A DNA stretch of 54,455 bases, from contig JAEUHG010000147.1 in NCBI GenBank assembly GCA_016795425.1, positions 1 through 54,455 on the forward strand. The letters are read 5' to 3'. Positions 1 through 9,134 of this stretch are shown in pieces (the stretch's first letter is position 1; every line of letters begins with the position of its first letter). Position numbers and translations under genes: made by a program. The notes under the pieces were generated by a model. The model was given only the letters and a program-made list of their open reading frames with translations. It did no database searches and was not told where the DNA came from. The stretch is from Verrucomicrobiales bacterium. GTDB lineage: Bacteria > Verrucomicrobiota > Verrucomicrobiia > Limisphaerales > CAIMTB01.

Positions 1-140
1 GGACCTGCCAGGGGCAACCGGTTAATCGGACCGCGGCCGTTGCGGTGGACCACGGTCGCGCGCTTCGTCCGCGGCTTTCCCCGGTTCCTCCCGGGATCAG
101 CGTATTCACTTCCTATGACGAGCGTCGAAGGCGAGCGTCA

Positions 141-166
141 AAGGGGTCACATCTCTGATTTTGACA
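141..166 (+). repeat. Left 26-bp inverted repeat of the REP-type transposase unit
   Basis: This stretch begins AAGGGGTCACATCTCTGA and runs into TTTTGACA. Its exact reverse complement lies at 1265-1290, just beyond the stop of the Y1 transposase. The match is perfect over 26 bases on my reading. Paired palindromic or inverted elements flanking a solitary tnpA are the hallmark of REP/REPtron-like elements, so I read the two copies as the boundaries of a mobile or once-mobile unit. Confidence 0.85.
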
Positions 167-197
167 TTTAAGGATTACGAAGAGGATCTTTCGGCCC

Positions 198-1256
198 ATG
201 GCAAGGCCGTTAAGAGTGGAGTTTCCGGGTGCGCGACACCATGTCACCGCGCGAGGCAACGAACGGCGGAATATTTTCCGTGATGACCGGGACCGACGGC
301 ATTTCGTCGAGCTTCTGGCCGAGTTGCCGGACCGCTTCGGGTTGCGGGTGGTGGCCTGGGTGTTGATGGACAACCATTACCACCTCCTCGTTGAAACCCC
401 CGAAGGGCCTCTCAGTCGCCCCTGCCAATGGTTGAACGTGGCGTACAGTGTCTGGTTCAACCGTCGCCATGAGCGCAGTGGGCACCTGTTCCAGGGACGG
501 TTCAAGTCAGTGGTGGTGGACGAAAGCAAATGGCTGGAGGTCGCCCGGTACATCCACCTGAATCCAGTTCGCGTCGCCGCACTCGGCCTCGGGAAACAGG
601 ATCGCCACCGACAGAGCACCGCTGCCGCCCGCGATCCCGGCGCGACTCTGGTCGGGAAACGACTCGTCTGCCTGCGGCAATACCGGTGGAGTTCCTATCG
701 GGCCTACGCAGGGTTGGTTTCCATGCCCGCGTGGATCGCGGCCGACGGTCTGATTCGTTTGTCTGGCGGAAGAACGCGGACGGAAGCCCTTCGCGCCTTA
801 AGAGTTTATCATGAAGAACCCTTGCGGGAGGGGCGCCTTGAGCCGGTTTGGGAGAACCTTGTGGCCGGTGCTATTCTCGGAAGCACCGAGTTCGTGGACC
901 GATTGAAGAGGAGCCTCCGAGGGGTCTCCAAGGAAATCTCGAAGGCAGGCGCCATTGCCGAACGTGCTTCTTGGGAACGGATAGTTGCGGCCGTCGAGGC
1001 GGAACACGGTGGAAGCTGGGCGGACTTCAGGGATGCGTATGGCGACTGGGGCCGGGACGTTGCATTGTACGTGGGTCGACGCCAAGGCCGGATGACGCTT
1101 CGAGAGTTGGGGAATCGGGCGGGCGGCTTGGGAGTGGCGGCGACGGGACAGGCGGTCAGCCGGGTGGGGCGGGCGGTGAGGAAAGGAGGGGAGACGGCAC
1201 GCCGGGTCCGTTTGATCGAAAACCGCGTATTGGAAATTGAGCGTTACGGATTGTGA
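198..1256 (+). CDS. REP-associated tyrosine transposase (Y1/HUH family)
   Basis: The 352-residue protein starts with the typical MARPLRVEFPGARHHVTARG block of REP-associated tyrosine transposases. It carries an HUH-like motif MDNHYHLL near residue 58 and the conserved GHLFQGRFKS and IHLNPVRV segments. These enzymes cut and rejoin single-stranded DNA through a catalytic Tyr and act on palindromic REP elements. The length exceeds the roughly 150-200 residue core; the extra C-terminal half (about residues 180-350) is a helical, Arg-rich extension that may bind DNA, as seen in longer TnpA_REP relatives. The start is an ATG; no strong ribosome-binding site is visible. The gene stands alone between inverted repeats, with no accessory gene, and looks intact. 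Confidence 0.9.
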   Translation: MARPLRVEFPGARHHVTARGNERRNIFRDDRDRRHFVELLAELPDRFGLRVVAWVLMDNHYHLLVETPEGPLSRPCQWLNVAYSVWFNRRHERSGHLFQGRFKSVVVDESKWLEVARYIHLNPVRVAALGLGKQDRHRQSTAAARDPGATLVGKRLVCLRQYRWSSYRAYAGLVSMPAWIAADGLIRLSGGRTRTEALRALRVYHEEPLREGRLEPVWENLVAGAILGSTEFVDRLKRSLRGVSKEISKAGAIAERASWERIVAAVEAEHGGSWADFRDAYGDWGRDVALYVGRRQGRMTLRELGNRAGGLGVAATGQAVSRVGRAVRKGGETARRVRLIENRVLEIERYGL

Positions 1257-1264
1257 TCACCAAT

Positions 1265-1290
1265 TGTCAAAATCAGAGATGTGACCCCTT
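1265..1290 (-). repeat. Right 26-bp inverted repeat of the REP-type transposase unit
   Basis: This is the exact reverse complement of 141-166 and starts 9 bases after the transposase stop codon. A run of eight or so G follows it. With the left copy it delimits a unit of about 1.15 kb. Confidence 0.85.
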
Positions 1291-1433
1291 GGGGGGGAAT
1301 CTGATTCATGCCGGACACCGTTCGGGGAAGTTGCAGGCTCCGCCAACCTAGCGTGGGCTTCGTCCAGGGCCCGTGCTCGTGGGTTGGGAGGGGGCGGTGG
1401 GACGGCCGTGAATGGAATCGTTGCCACACTGAT

Positions 1434-3455
1434 TCACTCGGCCTCGCGCCGCACGCGGTAGAATTCCGGAACGTCGCCGCGAAGCGTTTCAAAGACGATC
1501 CCGGGGTTCGACGCGGTCCGGGTCTCCACTGGATGCCAACGCGCAAGGTCGCCCGACGCCTCCAACGTGTAGCGCACTCCAGGCGCGCACTCCACCGCGA
1601 GGCGCAGTCCGCCACCTGCCAAACGCCGAGCCTCAGCGATTCCTGGTGCCGCTACAGCCGGCAGTAGAAAGAGCTGGGACCACGGCAACTGGTTCAAGCC
1701 AACCCCTGCCACGGCTCCGGCGAATGCGCTTCCGTCGGGCAACGCCGCCAGGCACCAGACTGTTGGCACGCCGTAAGACACGGGGCCAAAGCTGGGGTCG
1801 ACGGTACCGTCCGCCAGCAACCGCTCCACCGCGATGGGATCGTGCTCGAGGTCATCGTCATAGGCCACCAGCAACCGCCCGTCCGGGTACGTTGCCAACG
1901 CAGTGATTGGAGCTCGACCGGTCGGGGGCCGAAAGCGTGCATCAATCGAGCCGTCTGGTTTCAATCGAAACAAGAATCCGCAGCGCCCGAGTTCTTCCAC
2001 GAACGGGCACACGTTCGTTCTCGTGGTGACGAAGACGGATCCATCGGCCATCGGTGCGGCGTAACGCAGGAGCATTGACCCGGCGGGTGGGGTGTAAGTC
2101 GAGTCGACCTTTCCGTCCGCCTGCAACCTCACGATCGGCCAGCGCTGAGAGGGTTCTCCCGGCACCGTGGTGTGCGTGATCAGCAGCCGGCCGTCGCGTA
2201 TCTCCTTCACCTTCAGATCGTGGAGACCGTAATTGACGTTCCCTCCCTGCCAGTTCAGTCGCGCTGGCTGGAACTCCGGCGAGAAGCTGCCCGTTTCCGT
2301 CAGCTTGAAGACCTCTACCCCCTCGAACCAATTCCCTCCGGTGCGATTCGTTGCGCCCGCGGCCACGACCCCGCCGCCGGCCAATCCTTCGGCCGCGAAG
2401 GCTCGTCCCGCATGCCCAGGGGCGAAGGAGCGATCCAGCGAGCCATCAGGCTGAAGCCGGAATAGCCCTGGACATGCCACGCCATCGATGGCCAGGAACT
2501 GTCCGGCGACGATGATCCTGCCACGCGAGTCGATCGACAGGGTTCCCCAAGGATTAAATTGCCTTTCCGGTACGACCTGGGACGTCTCCGAACGTCGGAA
2601 TTCTGGGTCCAGCGAGCCATCGCAAAGCAACCGTCCAATGGCGCGGCGGGGCAGCCCGTCGAGGGTGTGAAACATCCCACCCACGACGACTCGGCCGTCG
2701 GCCTGCGGCACCATCAAGACGGGGCCCGCATCGAACCGAACGGGCGCCACGGCCGCCGTGGCCGTGTGCGAAGTGTCCAGGACTGTGACTTGCAGCCGTG
2801 CCGGTTTGCCAAGCGGCACACCTGTGCTGTCCGTCAGCGTTACCGCGAAGCTCTCAGGCCCCTCCATGAGGTAATCGCTGAGAATCGGGATCTCGATCGT
2901 CTTTCGAGTTTCGAGTGGACCGAAGTCGAGTCGGCCGGAGACGGCCACGAAGTCCTCCCCGGCCGTCGCCGTCACCCCGTCGACGCGGTATCCGACCGAC
3001 GTCGCGCGCGGTGAGTTCGTGTCCTTGCGCACCGTCGCGACAAACACCTGCGCGTCTTCGCGCACGCGATTCGTGACGGCTTCGACGATCACTCCGGGAT
3101 CGTCGTCTTGGATCATGACCGTTCTGACGGCGTTCGTCCTGAGGAACGAATGGGTCGACGAACGGAGCAGGACCCCTTCGAACTCTCTGTCCGCTTCCGG
3201 CACCATGTCGATCAGCAGCGGCACCTGGATCACGGCACCCGCAACCTCCGATACCGGATAGGGACTCACGGGCATGTCGAAGCGCAACGAATGGGAGGCA
3301 GCGACGATCGCGATGGATTCCGTTGCCCGGGCTAGGCGAGCAGCTTCGGAAAGGAGCATCCCCGCAGCCACCAGCAGATAGACCACGGCGGCCGACGCCG
3401 GACCCCGCGGGTCAATCCACCTCCCCCCGATGCTGGTCGCAATAGAGCCGTACAT
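1434..3455 (-). CDS. Secreted Calx-beta / delta-60 repeat protein
   Basis: I start this at the ATG at 3455 (MYGSIATSIG). It is preceded by an AGGGGGT Shine-Dalgarno-like stretch and opens a hydrophobic signal segment at about residues 18-45; the open frame further upstream looks non-coding. The 673-residue protein has a Calx-beta domain at about 120-228 (ATAGEDFVAVSGRLDF is typical), preceded by what may be a degenerate first copy. After that come several delta-60 type repeats (about 240-600) with the recurring D-G-S/T-[LIV]-D-x-x-F pattern, likely forming a beta-propeller. The last 60 residues form a module ending EFYRVRREAE, related to the ends of the proteins at 13761-16562 and 40575-42992. 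Export is inferred. No enzyme motif is visible; adhesion or surface display is a guess. Confidence 0.82.
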   Translation of the reverse strand: MYGSIATSIGGRWIDPRGPASAAVVYLLVAAGMLLSEAARLARATESIAIVAASHSLRFDMPVSPYPVSEVAGAVIQVPLLIDMVPEADREFEGVLLRSSTHSFLRTNAVRTVMIQDDDPGVIVEAVTNRVREDAQVFVATVRKDTNSPRATSVGYRVDGVTATAGEDFVAVSGRLDFGPLETRKTIEIPILSDYLMEGPESFAVTLTDSTGVPLGKPARLQVTVLDTSHTATAAVAPVRFDAGPVLMVPQADGRVVVGGMFHTLDGLPRRAIGRLLCDGSLDPEFRRSETSQVVPERQFNPWGTLSIDSRGRIIVAGQFLAIDGVACPGLFRLQPDGSLDRSFAPGHAGRAFAAEGLAGGGVVAAGATNRTGGNWFEGVEVFKLTETGSFSPEFQPARLNWQGGNVNYGLHDLKVKEIRDGRLLITHTTVPGEPSQRWPIVRLQADGKVDSTYTPPAGSMLLRYAAPMADGSVFVTTRTNVCPFVEELGRCGFLFRLKPDGSIDARFRPPTGRAPITALATYPDGRLLVAYDDDLEHDPIAVERLLADGTVDPSFGPVSYGVPTVWCLAALPDGSAFAGAVAGVGLNQLPWSQLFLLPAVAAPGIAEARRLAGGGLRLAVECAPGVRYTLEASGDLARWHPVETRTASNPGIVFETLRGDVPEFYRVRREAE

Positions 3456-3793
3456 CACAAACCCCCTAAAGACCACGGACGTGACGCTAACACGCCGCAA
3501 ATGCCTCGCAACTGGATCGGGAAATGCAGAATCCCTGAAGGGGTCACATCTGTGGGGGGTGATGACGCTGGCGGGGTCGGTTCCTTCCACCCTCTCTCTT
3601 CCAGGAGAGATCCGCCACGAGCGGAGCACCGGAGAACACTCCCGGCGACGTTGACAGCCTCCAGGTGGAAACCGTCGGCGCTCATGATGATACCGACGAC
3701 GATCCCCGGCGCATTGGTTGTTCCTCTCCAAAGGTGATGGCATTAGGAATGCGATCTCCACGTCGAGGTGGAATCTCGATAGCTTGTCCGCGC
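3456..3793. promoter_or_regulatory. Divergent intergenic region holding a partial repeat copy
   Basis: These 338 bases separate the divergently transcribed delta-60 and GH32 genes and must contain both promoters. I see no convincing -35/-10 pair. Frames across it give low-complexity Arg/Pro-rich translations, so I do not call a gene. It contains a 14-base copy of the transposase-flanking repeat at 3538-3551. Confidence 0.5.
3538..3551 (+). repeat. Partial third copy of the transposase-flanking repeat
   Basis: AAGGGGTCACATCT is identical to the first 14 bases of the left inverted repeat at 141-166 and diverges afterwards. It lies in the divergent intergenic region 2.2 kb beyond the transposase. 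A chance match of 14 bases in this window is unlikely, so it may be a REP remnant or a former target. Confidence 0.55.
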
Positions 3794-5437
3794 ATGCATT
3801 CCTTGGATTCCAGACGGACCGGTTGTTTTTCGATTGGGACGGGTAGTCGGTGGCTGCTGGCAGTTGCCTGGGTGTTGGGCGGTTGGTGCCGAGGGCAGGC
3901 GGCTGAGACGGCCAGCTACCAGGAACCCTGGCGTCCGCAGTTTCATTTCACGCCGGCGAAGAACTGGATGAATGACCCGAACGGGATGGTGTACCACGAC
4001 GGCGAATACCATCTCTTCTACCAGTACAATCCTTTCGGCGATAAATGGGGCCACATGAGCTGGGGGCACGCGGTCAGCCCCGATTTGGTGCATTGGGAGC
4101 ACTTGCCGATCGCCCTGCAGGAAGAGAACGGGGTGATGATCTTCTCGGGCAGCGCCGTGGTGGACGAACCGAACACCAGCGGGTTCGGGACCGGTGGACG
4201 TCCCCCCCTGGTCGCGATCTACACGGGGCATCACACCGAACGCCCGCTTCAAAACCAACACCTCGCCTATAGCAACGACCGGGGTCGAACCTGGACCAAG
4301 TACTCCGGCAATCCGGTCCTGGACCTTGGCAAGGCGGACTTCCGCGATCCGAAGGTCTTTTGGCACGCGCCTTCGGATCGCTGGATCATGGTGGTCTCGC
4401 TGCCGGTGGAACGTCGGGTCAGTCTCTACGCCTCGCCCAACCTCCGAGAATGGACTCACCTTAGCGATTTCGGACCGGCTGGCGCGTTGAAGGGGATTTG
4501 GGAGTGCCCGGATCTTTTTCCGGTCCGCGTGGAAGGTCGATCCGCCCGCGACTCCCGTTGGGTGCTCATCGTGAATGTTGGTTCAGGCGCGCCCGCCGGC
4601 GGCTCGGGCTGCCAGTATTTTGTCGGGACCTTTGACGGACGAACCTTCCAGACGGACTCGCGGACCGTTCCGGATCCAGGTTTCGGACCGGCCGGCGATT
4701 CCCATTCGCTGAGTCGAGGCACCGTGGAGCCGGCGTTGTGGGCGGACTGGGGAAGGGATTTTTACGCCGCGGTATCGTGGTCGGGAGTGCCCGGCCGCGA
4801 CGGGCGGCAGATCTGGCTCGGTTGGATGAGCAACTGGGAGTATGCCCAGGACGTCCCGACCTCGCCTTGGCGGAGCGCCATGACCGTGCCCCGGGATTTG
4901 CGCTTGCGATCAACGCCGAGAGGATTTCGGTTGGTCCAGGAACCCGTGCCCGAACTCACCCGGTTGCGTAGAACGGTCGACCGGTTTCGCCGCGGAACGG
5001 TGGCGGAGGCCAACGCGTGGCTGGCCCGACGCGGACCTTTCGATGGCCCGACGGACCTGACTCTCACCTTGAAACGTCTGGGAACCAGGGAAACGACCCT
5101 CAGGATTCTGGGGACGGCGGGCGAAGTGGTCACTCTTCGAATCGTACCGGAGATGGGGCGCTTGCGCCTCGATCGCACACGGTCCGGGCGCACGGATTTT
5201 CACGCGCAGTTTCCCGGTCAGTACGAAGCACCGGTTCGACTGGATGCCGGCACCGTCGAACTTCGGCTGCTGATCGATACATCGTCATTGGAAGTCCTGG
5301 CCCAGAACGGCGAGGTGTCCATGACGACCCTTCTGTTCCCGCTGGCTACCGGTCATTTCTTCGAAATCGACACCGGATCACCGGAGGTGCGCGTCGAAGG
5401 CCTTCAGACGGCTCCGATGCGATCCATCTGGCGTTGA
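3794..5437 (+). CDS. sacC: Secreted GH32 beta-fructosidase (levanase/inulinase type)
   Basis: Glycoside hydrolase family 32 releases fructose from levan, inulin or sucrose. With the start at 3794 (MHSLDSRRTG) the protein has 547 residues and an N-terminal signal peptide ending near WCRGQAAE, so it should act outside the cytoplasm. Visible family motifs are WMNDPNG (nucleophile Asp61), FSGSAV, RDP (Asp185) and WECPDLF (general acid Glu237). The C-terminal third (about 370-547) fits the GH32 beta-sandwich. Alternative starts at 3737, just after AAAGG, or 3749 would lengthen the signal region. It leads a same-strand run with the DUF3142 gene 18 bp downstream. No sucrose transporter, fructokinase or PTS gene is nearby. 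Exact substrate cannot be read from the sequence; the symbol denotes the exo-levanase type only. Confidence 0.88.
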   Translation: MHSLDSRRTGCFSIGTGSRWLLAVAWVLGGWCRGQAAETASYQEPWRPQFHFTPAKNWMNDPNGMVYHDGEYHLFYQYNPFGDKWGHMSWGHAVSPDLVHWEHLPIALQEENGVMIFSGSAVVDEPNTSGFGTGGRPPLVAIYTGHHTERPLQNQHLAYSNDRGRTWTKYSGNPVLDLGKADFRDPKVFWHAPSDRWIMVVSLPVERRVSLYASPNLREWTHLSDFGPAGALKGIWECPDLFPVRVEGRSARDSRWVLIVNVGSGAPAGGSGCQYFVGTFDGRTFQTDSRTVPDPGFGPAGDSHSLSRGTVEPALWADWGRDFYAAVSWSGVPGRDGRQIWLGWMSNWEYAQDVPTSPWRSAMTVPRDLRLRSTPRGFRLVQEPVPELTRLRRTVDRFRRGTVAEANAWLARRGPFDGPTDLTLTLKRLGTRETTLRILGTAGEVVTLRIVPEMGRLRLDRTRSGRTDFHAQFPGQYEAPVRLDAGTVELRLLIDTSSLEVLAQNGEVSMTTLLFPLATGHFFEIDTGSPEVRVEGLQTAPMRSIWR

Positions 5438-5455
5438 TCAGGAAGGCCGCGTTTT

Positions 5456-6763
5456 GTGCTTGGCATGATTCGGCGTTTCGGGATCGCGGGGCTCAGTCTG
5501 GTGGTCGTCGCCGGCTTGGGTGTGGGATGGTGGCTGCTCGGGGGACGGACCGGTGTTTCGCGCACCTCCGATTCACCCACCCAGGACGCCTATGTTTGGC
5601 AGCGCGACTGGTCCGCCGACGTCGTGCGTGCCGTCAGGGACCAAGGGCCGAGCCTGAACCGGTTGGTGGTGCTCGCGGCCGAAATGCGGTGGCGCTCAGG
5701 TCACCTCGAAATCACACGTGTCGCGGTCCCTTGGGAGGTCTTGTCAACAATGGACCGGCCGATCGGAGTCGCCATTCGGATGGGAACCTATTCCGGTCCC
5801 TTCTCGACCGATGGCGGCGTCGCCAACGGGCTTCGGACGGTGGCTCGAGGAATCTTGGATGCGGCCCGGTCGAATCAGGTCGCGGTCGCCGAGTTGCAAC
5901 TCGATTTTGACTGCGCCGATCGCCTCCTGAACGGCTACCGGGTGTGGGTGGAGATGTTGCGGCGGGAGGTCCAACCGGTCCCGTTGATCATCACCGGGTT
6001 GCCCAGTTGGTTGGACCAGGAGTCCTTTGGCTCCCTGGCGAGGGCGGCTGATGGGTTCGTGCTGCAGGTTCATTCCCTGGAACGGCCTCGCGGCCCTGAT
6101 GACCCTGCTGCGGTGTTGTGCGATCCGAAGCGGGCGCAACGATCCGTGGAAAAGGCAGCGCAGTTGGGTGTGCCGTTCCGAGTGGCGCTGCCAACCTACA
6201 GCTACCGCCTCGCCTTTGACGCCCAAGGGCGCTTTCTGGGAGCAGCGGCGGAGGGGCCGCCGTCGACCTCCGCCGAGGGCGCCGTCTCACGGATCTTGGC
6301 TGCCGATCCGCAGGCCATGGCGGACTTGGTGGCGCGATGGCGCATGGATCGGCCGGCATCCATGACCGGCATTCTGTGGTATCGCTTGCCCGTTGCCGGC
6401 GACCAATGGAATTGGCGATGGCGCACGCTCGAGTCCGTCATGGCCGGGTGCCCACCACGCGATAAGGTCCGTGCGACGCTGGCGGCCCAGGGACCGGGAT
6501 TGTTCGACGTTCAGGTGGTGAACGAGGGGGCGGGCGATCGCACCGGGCCCCTGGCGGTGCGAGTGACGTCGGCGGCGGGGATCGTGAGTGGAAGCGACGC
6601 GGTGCGGGGTTTTCGCGTGATCGCATCCGCCGCCGGTGAACTGTTGTTCACAAATGCGAGTTGCCGCTTGCGATCAGGGGACCTTGCGATTATCGGCTGG
6701 ATGCGCATCGATGCGCCTTCATCCGTTGAACATCTTCGTCTGGAAATCATCCCTGGCCCGTAG
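5456..6763 (+). CDS. DUF3142 domain protein, membrane-anchored
   Basis: The GTG at 5456 is preferred because AGGAAGG lies 9 bases upstream; an ATG follows three codons later. Residues about 6-29 form one hydrophobic segment (signal anchor or signal peptide), so the rest is probably periplasmic. The ELQLDFDC segment near residue 146 and the following RVWVEMLRRE helix match the DUF3142 family as I know it, where a barrel-like fold with an Asp-rich strand end is seen. I would expect a TIM-barrel-like domain to about residue 320, then a beta-rich tail. No function is established for the family. It overlaps the next gene by 53 bases, which implies translational coupling. Confidence 0.75.
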   Translation: MLGMIRRFGIAGLSLVVVAGLGVGWWLLGGRTGVSRTSDSPTQDAYVWQRDWSADVVRAVRDQGPSLNRLVVLAAEMRWRSGHLEITRVAVPWEVLSTMDRPIGVAIRMGTYSGPFSTDGGVANGLRTVARGILDAARSNQVAVAELQLDFDCADRLLNGYRVWVEMLRREVQPVPLIITGLPSWLDQESFGSLARAADGFVLQVHSLERPRGPDDPAAVLCDPKRAQRSVEKAAQLGVPFRVALPTYSYRLAFDAQGRFLGAAAEGPPSTSAEGAVSRILAADPQAMADLVARWRMDRPASMTGILWYRLPVAGDQWNWRWRTLESVMAGCPPRDKVRATLAAQGPGLFDVQVVNEGAGDRTGPLAVRVTSAAGIVSGSDAVRGFRVIASAAGELLFTNASCRLRSGDLAIIGWMRIDAPSSVEHLRLEIIPGP

Positions 6764-9122
6764 AATCGCTCTCGTACTGGCCGGCGGCCTGTTGGGTGCG
6801 GCGATGACCCTGGATCCTCTCATCGCCTGTGGTCCGTACTTTCCGAACTCAATCCTGCTGCAAGGCGATGCCGCCGTGCTGCAGGCGCCGCAGGCCCGGT
6901 TTCGTTCCGAACTGGACCGATTGAAGTGGGAAGGACCGCGCGGTTTGGTCGCTACGGAAGCCTCGGAGTCGGTACGCCAGGGCACGGTGGACGCTGAGAT
7001 TCAGGATTTGCGACGAGCCCTGGGTTCCATCGTCAACCCGACGCCGACCACCAATGAGATCGCGGACTGGGTCCTTGCTTACAGCCGAAAGCGCGCCGAC
7101 GTGGAGGACCATCGACACGCTCATGTGCAACGAACGCCATCGGAGCCCGCGACCGACGGGGACCTCCGTCGGGGTGACGTCGCGGCCGATTCACCGGTGT
7201 TCGTCATCGAGTGGGGCGACCTGCCTTCCGCCATTCCGCAGGAGTTCCGGATCTACCTGGAGGGCGCTGCAGCGTGGCATGATGATCGACCTGGGGATGC
7301 GCGTGATTGCTGGGAACGCCTGTTGTCGCTGCCGGCCAAGGACCGCCGGTACAAGTCCACTTGGGCCACCTACATGATCGGCCGGTCGTGGCATGACCAG
7401 GAACCGGAGCGTGCCGCGGATTATTATCAGCGCACGCGCAGGGCGGCGCGGGACGGCTTGGTTGACAGCGCTGGCTTGGCGGTGGCGAGTCTGGGGTGGG
7501 AAGCGCAACTCAGGTTTCGCGCCAAGGACTACAGCGGCGCCATGAGGCTATACCTGGATGAGTACGCCGCCGGTTCCACGCAGACATCGGCGCAATCCCT
7601 GGGGTTGGTTGCCGAGGCGCTCTTGGAAGAGGCGCCCGAGGTTCGGCTCGTCGTGGCCCGGGACAAGACCTTGCGCCGGGTGATCACTGCCTGGCTGCTC
7701 TCGCAGGCGTCGACGCCTCTCGCTCTGTTCGACGAAGCGACGGGTCAACCGGTTGGGGGCGGGGCATTGGGATGGTTGGAGACCGTTGAGGCATCAGGGG
7801 CGGGTGAGGTGGAATTGGCGGAACAGCTGGCATTGCTCGCGTATCAGACCGGCCAATGGTCCGTGGCGGAGCGATGGGTGGATCTGTCGGGAGACTCTAC
7901 CGCCGCGCGGTGGGTGCGTGCCAAACTGTGGCTGCGCGAGGGACGCCTCGAGGAGGCGGCGTCCGAGCTTTCGCAAGTGGTCCGTGCTTTGCCGGTGGAC
8001 TCGGCGGCCGATGTCAATCCGCGTGACTCCACGCTCGCGGAGAGTCTCTTCACCGGCAGCGATGAGGTGCCGTCGGGCTGCGAAGTCCGCGGCGAGCTGG
8101 GAACGCTTCGTCTCCGCCAAGGAGACTTTGTTCAGGCCCTCGATCTCCTGGCCCGCGGCGGCTTTTGGCAGGACGCCGCCTACGTGGCCGAAAGGGTCCT
8201 GACCGTCGACGAACTGAAATCCTATGTGGATCGATCCTGGCCGGGGCCCAGTACGAACGGTCCGAAAAGGAAGCGGACGGACGGAGTGGATTCACATCCT
8301 GCGGAACCCGAGGCTTTGTCGGCGGACCTCAACGGAGAACGGTTGCGGCATCTGTTGGGACGACGATTGACGAGATTGAATCGGGGAAGGGAAGCGACCC
8401 CGTATTTCCCGGAGAAATGGAGAGAGGAACACCGCCGTTTGCTGACCTTGCTCGCCACGGGTGAGAACCCACAACCGGATGTCCGAGAGCGGGCTCGGGC
8501 TTGGTACGCGGCGGCATGGCTGACCCGGACCAACGGCCTGGAACTTCTCGGCACCGAGGTGGCTCCGGACTGGGCCATCTGGGACGGAAGTTATGAGCAG
8601 GGACCGACCCATGAGGAACGTCAACGGATGGAAAGCCGTTGGTTGAAGCCACAGGCTGCCGAAGGAGCGCGGGCCCACCGCCATGCCGCGGATCCCGAAG
8701 TGCGGTTTCACTATCGGTATCACGCGGCGTTGCTGGCCTGGAGCGCCGCCGCACTGCTGCCCGACCATGAGGACGAAACCGCGCGCATTCTCTACGATGC
8801 CGGATGCTGGTTGAAGGCCCGGGATCCACAGACGGCCGATCTCTTCTACAAGACGCTGGTTCGACGTTGTCGCCGGACCCAGCTTGGTGACGCTGCCGAT
8901 CGCCAGCGTTGGTTTCCCGATTTGGATGCCGCCGGCATGCCGGTGGTGACACGACGCGTTCCAAGCCTAACGCACCCCGCCGATCTCGCAGCGCCCGCGC
9001 CCGAGGTTCCGATGCTCGATACCCTCGCCGAGGATTCGGAATCGAGTTCCCATGATGCGATTTCGGATCCTGCCAACGAGCTGGATGCGGAGCCTCTGGC
9101 ACCAGGGCCCGACCTCGAATAA
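6711..9122 (+). CDS. Helical-repeat 'CGPxFP' protein, possible lipoprotein, function unknown
   Basis: I start at the ATG at 6711 (MRLHPLNIFV), inside the end of the DUF3142 gene, because it gives a basic region, a hydrophobic stretch (about 18-40) and the lipobox-like LIAC followed by GPYFPN. Acylation at that Cys would place the 803-residue protein in an outer or inner membrane leaflet. The body is Ala/Leu/Trp/Arg-rich with helix-turn-helix periodicity that resembles TPR or Sel1-like solenoids. Examples are the segments around residues 200-260 and 400-470. The last 50 residues are acidic and low in structure. I recognise 'ACGP-x-FP' starts from uncharacterised proteins of Verrucomicrobiota and Planctomycetota but cannot name a function. 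Pairing with DUF3142 suggests a shared envelope role. Confidence 0.65.
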   Translation: MRLHPLNIFVWKSSLARRIALVLAGGLLGAAMTLDPLIACGPYFPNSILLQGDAAVLQAPQARFRSELDRLKWEGPRGLVATEASESVRQGTVDAEIQDLRRALGSIVNPTPTTNEIADWVLAYSRKRADVEDHRHAHVQRTPSEPATDGDLRRGDVAADSPVFVIEWGDLPSAIPQEFRIYLEGAAAWHDDRPGDARDCWERLLSLPAKDRRYKSTWATYMIGRSWHDQEPERAADYYQRTRRAARDGLVDSAGLAVASLGWEAQLRFRAKDYSGAMRLYLDEYAAGSTQTSAQSLGLVAEALLEEAPEVRLVVARDKTLRRVITAWLLSQASTPLALFDEATGQPVGGGALGWLETVEASGAGEVELAEQLALLAYQTGQWSVAERWVDLSGDSTAARWVRAKLWLREGRLEEAASELSQVVRALPVDSAADVNPRDSTLAESLFTGSDEVPSGCEVRGELGTLRLRQGDFVQALDLLARGGFWQDAAYVAERVLTVDELKSYVDRSWPGPSTNGPKRKRTDGVDSHPAEPEALSADLNGERLRHLLGRRLTRLNRGREATPYFPEKWREEHRRLLTLLATGENPQPDVRERARAWYAAAWLTRTNGLELLGTEVAPDWAIWDGSYEQGPTHEERQRMESRWLKPQAAEGARAHRHAADPEVRFHYRYHAALLAWSAAALLPDHEDETARILYDAGCWLKARDPQTADLFYKTLVRRCRRTQLGDAADRQRWFPDLDAAGMPVVTRRVPSLTHPADLAAPAPEVPMLDTLAEDSESSSHDAISDPANELDAEPLAPGPDLE

Positions 9123-9134
9123 TGTCCGGTCCGG

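Noticed and set aside
3501..3737. Short frames in the divergent region between the delta-60 and GH32 genes
   Set aside because: Pro/Arg-rich translations with no homology-like pattern; the region is better explained as promoters and a repeat remnant.
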